Origin: Thermomicrobiales bacterium
GTDB taxonomy: Bacteria; Chloroflexota; Chloroflexia; Thermomicrobiales; UBA6265
Reading direction: 5' to 3'
Assembly (NCBI GenBank): GCA_025928535.1
Contig: JAICJJ010000079.1
Location: 1-9,015 of the forward strand
Length of the DNA: 9,015 bases
A program made the position numbers and the translations under genes. Under the pieces are notes generated by a model. The model ran no database searches. It was not told the origin of the DNA and saw only the letters and a list, made by a program, of their open reading frames with translations. Every line of letters begins with the position of its first letter. The first letter of the stretch is position 1. Below, piece by piece: positions 7,071 to 9,015 of the stretch.

Positions 7071-7289
7071 ATGAACGACGTGCAATTCAGCGACACGCCG
7101 ATCGCGCCGGGGTCGATTGCGGACTACTGCGCCCACTACCCGAATCAGCCGATCTGCTCGCATCTGGTGAATCCAGCGCCTTCCGGCACGGGAGGCAACA
7201 ACAACGGCGGCCATCATCACGGCCACCATGACCACCATCACAACGGCGGCCACGGCGGCGACAACGGCCACCATCATCCGCTTTCGTAG
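7071..7289 (+). CDS. Small histidine-rich protein, putative metal-binding
   Basis: This is a 72-aa protein with two parts. Residues 1-40 carry a Cys pair, C20 and C29, with a His and two Pro-flanked turns (YCAHYPNQPIC). Residues 41-72 are low complexity, made of Gly, Asn, Asp and His, with 12 histidines between positions 48 and 69 in HHH, HH, HHH and HHH clusters. Such tails bind Ni, Zn, Cu or Co in known His-rich storage proteins and metallochaperones (Hpn-like proteins, HypB and SlyD tails), but no homology to those proteins is claimed. No signal peptide or hydrophobic segment is present. The ATG has GGGGAG 4 nt upstream. The gene ends 12 bp before the stop of the convergent hydrolase gene, and no terminator hairpin with a T-run is visible between them. 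Lack of recognised homologues and the short length limit certainty. Confidence 0.72.
   Translation: MNDVQFSDTPIAPGSIADYCAHYPNQPICSHLVNPAPSGTGGNNNGGHHHGHHDHHHNGGHGGDNGHHHPLS
7202..7277 (+). repeat. Imperfect Asn-Gly-Gly-His coding repeats in the His-rich tail
   Basis: The DNA of the tail repeats CAACGGCGGCCA-type units at about 7202 and 7241, with a degenerate third copy near 7262, each followed by a run of CAY histidine codons. The copies are imperfect and use both CAT and CAC, so the repeat is best read as protein-level low complexity with possible past slippage. Confidence 0.6.
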
Positions 7290-7301
7290 CCACCCGGGCG
7301 T

Positions 7302-8216
7302 TCACCCAAGCACGGCTTCGACCCACGCCGAGTCGCGCAGCGCCCCGTCTGGGGCGCCGCCGGGCCACCAATAGGCGACCAGCACCCTACCGATCATCCC
7401 GTTGGCGATCTCGCCCTCGGCTTCTTCGGCCATCGCGCGGTCAGCGCTCTTTTCCGTCATCGTGCAATAGGCGATCTCCACGCCGCCCGGCAAATGGATA
7501 ATCCCGGCGTCCGCCCGCACCCCCGGCGTCATCCCCGTCTTGCTGCCAACCCAGACGCTCTGCGCTTCGCCGAGCGCATCGGCGTGCGGATTGAAGGCGA
7601 GGTAGCGGGGCGCCTGATTCAGATATTGCTGCCGCCGCAACAAGTCGAGCATCGCCGCCGACGACGCGACGTCGATGACTTCTCCGCGGGCAATGCCGGC
7701 CACGAGCCGCGCCAGGTCGCGCGGAGTGCTCTCGCCGAAGCGTCGGAAGTCGGAGCCGATCTGCCCGAACACGATCCGACGATGGAGCACCGTGTCCGCC
7801 AGGCCGAGGCTGCGGCGCGCCGTTTCGTTGATCGGCTCGACGCCGCCGACCAGATCGATCAGCAGGTTGGTGGCGGTGTTGTCCGACAACGCGACCATCA
7901 GGAGCGCCAGGTCGCGGACCGTCGGCGCAAGCCCCGGCTGCAATTCTTTCAGGATGCCGGAGCCGAGCACGATGTCGTCAGCGGCGATGGCGATGCGGTC
8001 ATCGAGGTCGACCCGGCCTTCCGCCGCCTGACGAAAGAGTTCGACCAGCACCGCGAGTTTGATGACGCTCGCGGTCGGGAATTGCCGGGTCGCGTCGATC
8101 TCGACCGATTCGCCGGTGGAAAGGTTGACCGCCGCCAACCCGATTTGCCCGCTGAACCACGATTGCACCCGATCGAGGGCGGCATCGAGGTCCGCCCGGT
8201 TCGCGATCCGTCGCAT
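7302..8216 (-). CDS. Class A beta-lactamase-related serine hydrolase, omega-loop Glu not found
   Basis: This 304-aa protein belongs to the beta-lactamase/transpeptidase-like fold (PenP/beta-lactamase2 group). The acylating motif SVIK is at residues 50-53 (Ser50, Lys53), SDN at 111-113 and KTG at 226-228, followed by VRADAGII typical of class A enzymes. A STPRDLARL stretch (163-171) matches the block after the omega loop. Between SDN and that block no glutamate occurs from 132 to 161, where the general-base Glu166 of true class A enzymes would be expected, so efficient penicillin hydrolysis is doubtful. No signal peptide is present: the chain begins about 12 residues before the first helix, implying a cytoplasmic location unless it is exported in an unusual way. 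The frame extends to 8300, but the ATG at 8216 has AGGGAG 6 nt upstream, and the extra 28 codons overlap the preceding gene. It lies 19 bp downstream of the nitroreductase gene, probably in one transcript. It could be an esterase, an amidase or a weak beta-lactamase. Confidence 0.87.
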   Translation of the reverse strand: MRRIANRADLDAALDRVQSWFSGQIGLAAVNLSTGESVEIDATRQFPTASVIKLAVLVELFRQAAEGRVDLDDRIAIAADDIVLGSGILKELQPGLAPTVRDLALLMVALSDNTATNLLIDLVGGVEPINETARRSLGLADTVLHRRIVFGQIGSDFRRFGESTPRDLARLVAGIARGEVIDVASSAAMLDLLRRQQYLNQAPRYLAFNPHADALGEAQSVWVGSKTGMTPGVRADAGIIHLPGGVEIAYCTMTEKSADRAMAEEAEGEIANGMIGRVLVAYWWPGGAPDGALRDSAWVEAVLG

Positions 8217-8235
8217 GTCGCGCTCCCTGGTCCGC

Positions 8236-8787
8236 TCAGCCTTCGCGCTCGCCGAGTCGGTCGTGACTGACCAATTTCGCCAGCGGCTTGCGACCGCCAA
8301 TATTGCGGTTGGGCCGGTGATCCCGCGTCGTGACGGGGTAGCCGATGGCGACGACCGAATGCGCCGCCCGGGCGGCCGGAATGCCCAGGAGCGCTTTCCC
8401 TTGCGCTTCCTGCGCCTCGTCGCCGAACCAGGCTGTGCCGCCGCCGAGGCCGAGCAGTCGAGCCGCGATCAGGAGCCGTTCCGTGACGCGCCCTTCGTCG
8501 TGCGCTTCGGAGACCGCGCTCTCGCCATTGAGCACGATCGCGATCGCGAGCGGCGCACCCGCCACCCAGTTGATCGGCGTCCGGATTTCGCTGATCTGCC
8601 GCAGCATTTCCGGATCGGTGACGACGATGAATTCCCACGGCTGCGAATTGCGGGAACTGCCGGTCCATCGCGCGACCTCGAGCAGTTGGGTCAGGACATC
8701 GTGCGGGACCGGATCGGAGCGATACAGCCGCGCTTGCCGCACCCGTCGCATCGCATCGACCGCCATGTTGGCGCAATCGTGTTCCAT
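8236..8787 (-). CDS. Nitroreductase-family FMN-dependent oxidoreductase
   Basis: This 183-aa protein is of the nitroreductase superfamily (PF00881-type). The family uses FMN as a homodimer and reduces nitroaromatics, quinones, enones or flavins with NAD(P)H in the cytoplasm. Visible family features are the FMN-phosphate segment RRVRQARLYRSDPVP (14-28), the SSRNSQPWEFIVV block (44-56) with the Asn-Ser-Gln-Pro turn, a long central helix continuing into LGLGGGTAWF (112-121), and the AIGYP strand (147-151) near the C terminus. The length is typical of the short subfamily. Upstream in-frame starts reach 8817 (GTG), but the ATG at 8787 has GGAGG 8 nt before it and is preferred. Cys5 and the MEHDCANM lead carry no recognised motif. 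The beta-lactamase-like gene follows at 19 bp. The substrate cannot be told from sequence. Confidence 0.9.
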   Translation of the reverse strand: MEHDCANMAVDAMRRVRQARLYRSDPVPHDVLTQLLEVARWTGSSRNSQPWEFIVVTDPEMLRQISEIRTPINWVAGAPLAIAIVLNGESAVSEAHDEGRVTERLLIAARLLGLGGGTAWFGDEAQEAQGKALLGIPAARAAHSVVAIGYPVTTRDHRPNRNIGGRKPLAKLVSHDRLGEREG

Positions 8788-8946
8788 TGCCTTGTCCTCC
8801 GTGGTCGAATCGTTCACTCGTGGTTCCGATTCGGCGCCGCCGGCGACAGGACATCGCCGGAGCGGCCTGCCAGCGGCACGTCATTTGCCCGAGGATTCGT
8901 CAGAACTCGATCCCTTCCGCGGCAGGTCCCGGACGAGGAGAACCCC
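8788..8946. promoter_or_regulatory. Divergent intergenic region with small inverted repeat
   Basis: This is the 159-bp region between two divergently transcribed genes. An inverted repeat with a 7-bp arm CCGGCGA at 8840-8846, a 7-nt spacer and TCGCCGG at 8854-8860 lies 53-73 bp upstream of the nitroreductase ATG. It is a candidate operator or a chance GC-rich hairpin. No confident -35/-10 pair is seen on either strand. Ribosome sites for both flanking genes (8796-8800 minus, 8935-8940 plus) lie inside the region. Confidence 0.45.
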
Positions 8947-9015
8947 TTGAACGAACCGAGCACGACCGAATTCATCACCGTCGCCGATGCCGCGGCCCTC
9001 GCCGCGCTGTCGGAG
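8947..9015 (+). CDS. Start of an unidentified plus-strand gene (TTG start, 3' end outside window)
   Basis: The last 69 bp read as an open frame of 23 codons beginning with TTG, preceded by GAGGAG with 6 nt spacing. No ATG or GTG in frame is available nearby. The peptide (NEPSTTEFITVADAAALAALSE after the initiator) has a strand-then-helix look (FITV, then an Ala/Leu-rich helix). That resembles the opening of helix-turn-helix/excisionase-like domains or of short thioredoxin-like bacilliredoxin proteins, but too little is visible to choose. It is divergent from the nitroreductase gene. Confidence 0.55.
   Translation, partial: MNEPSTTEFITVADAAALAALSE

Noticed and set aside
6936..7277. Minus-strand frame with a hydrophobic Val/Ala/Met N terminus resembling a membrane segment
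   Set aside because: The hydrophobic stretch is the reverse complement of the CAY/GGC His-Gly repeats of the plus-strand gene. There is no good ribosome site, and it overlaps two better-supported genes.
7290..7301. Possible bidirectional terminator between the convergent His-rich and hydrolase genes
   Set aside because: Only 12 bp with a CCCGGG core, no stem of useful length and no T-run on either strand.
8217..8300. Longer N terminus for the beta-lactamase-like protein starting at 8300
   Set aside because: It would overlap the nitroreductase coding region by 65 bp and lacks a ribosome site; it adds a polar, Arg-rich stretch, not a signal peptide.
8788..8817. GTG at 8817 as the nitroreductase start
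   Set aside because: The ten extra residues include the DNA of the clear GGAGG site that serves the ATG at 8787, and no site precedes the GTG.
1..9015. Frequent GATC/CGATCG motifs as a special repeat or origin signal
   Set aside because: They are spread through coding DNA and are explained by ATC, GTC and GAT codon use; no clustering was seen. No CRISPR, tRNA, rRNA, transposase or att-like direct repeats were found either.

Overview
This is a high-GC bacterial window (very GC-rich third positions, GTG and TTG starts next to strong Shine-Dalgarno sites). It has a Tat-exported peptide-binding protein without a lipobox and a cytoplasmic-looking class A beta-lactamase-like hydrolase. By feel this suggests a Chloroflexota (Thermomicrobia-like) or other high-GC soil or environmental lineage, but no marker gene is present and the assignment is inference.

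Region 1 (1-6355, all on the minus strand, transcribed from right to left) is one oligopeptide/dipeptide ABC import operon. The order is a Tat-secreted solute-binding protein, a proline-iminopeptidase-type alpha/beta hydrolase, permease OppB, permease OppC, ATPase OppD and ATPase OppF; OppF runs off the left edge of the window. The genes are tightly packed: OppC/OppD and OppD/OppF share ATGA stop/start overlaps, the peptidase and OppB overlap by 13 bp, and OppB and OppC are 3 bp apart. The only sizeable gap (70 bp) follows the binding-protein gene and holds a perfect 20-bp palindrome. The likely logic is that peptides are captured outside, imported by OppBCDF, and trimmed inside by the co-encoded N-terminal-proline aminopeptidase.

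Region 2 (6356-7289) is a 373-bp intergenic stretch followed by two very small plus-strand genes, each with a clear ribosome binding site. The first encodes an 84-aa protein with a Cse60-like alpha/beta pattern. The second encodes a 72-aa protein whose C-terminal half is a His/Gly/Asn-rich metal-binding-type tail. Both run opposite to everything around them, and the first is visibly less GC-biased than its neighbours.

Region 3 (7302-8787, minus strand) is a two-gene unit. A nitroreductase-family FMN enzyme is followed after 19 bp by a beta-lactamase-related serine hydrolase that keeps SxxK, SDN and KTG but has no visible omega-loop glutamate and no signal peptide.

Region 4 (8788-9015) is a divergent intergenic region with a small inverted repeat, followed by the first 23 codons of a plus-strand gene that starts with TTG. 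No RNA genes, insertion sequences, CRISPR arrays or phage genes are visible. The most interesting items are the two tiny plus-strand genes, the catalytically altered beta-lactamase homologue, and the palindrome after the binding-protein gene.
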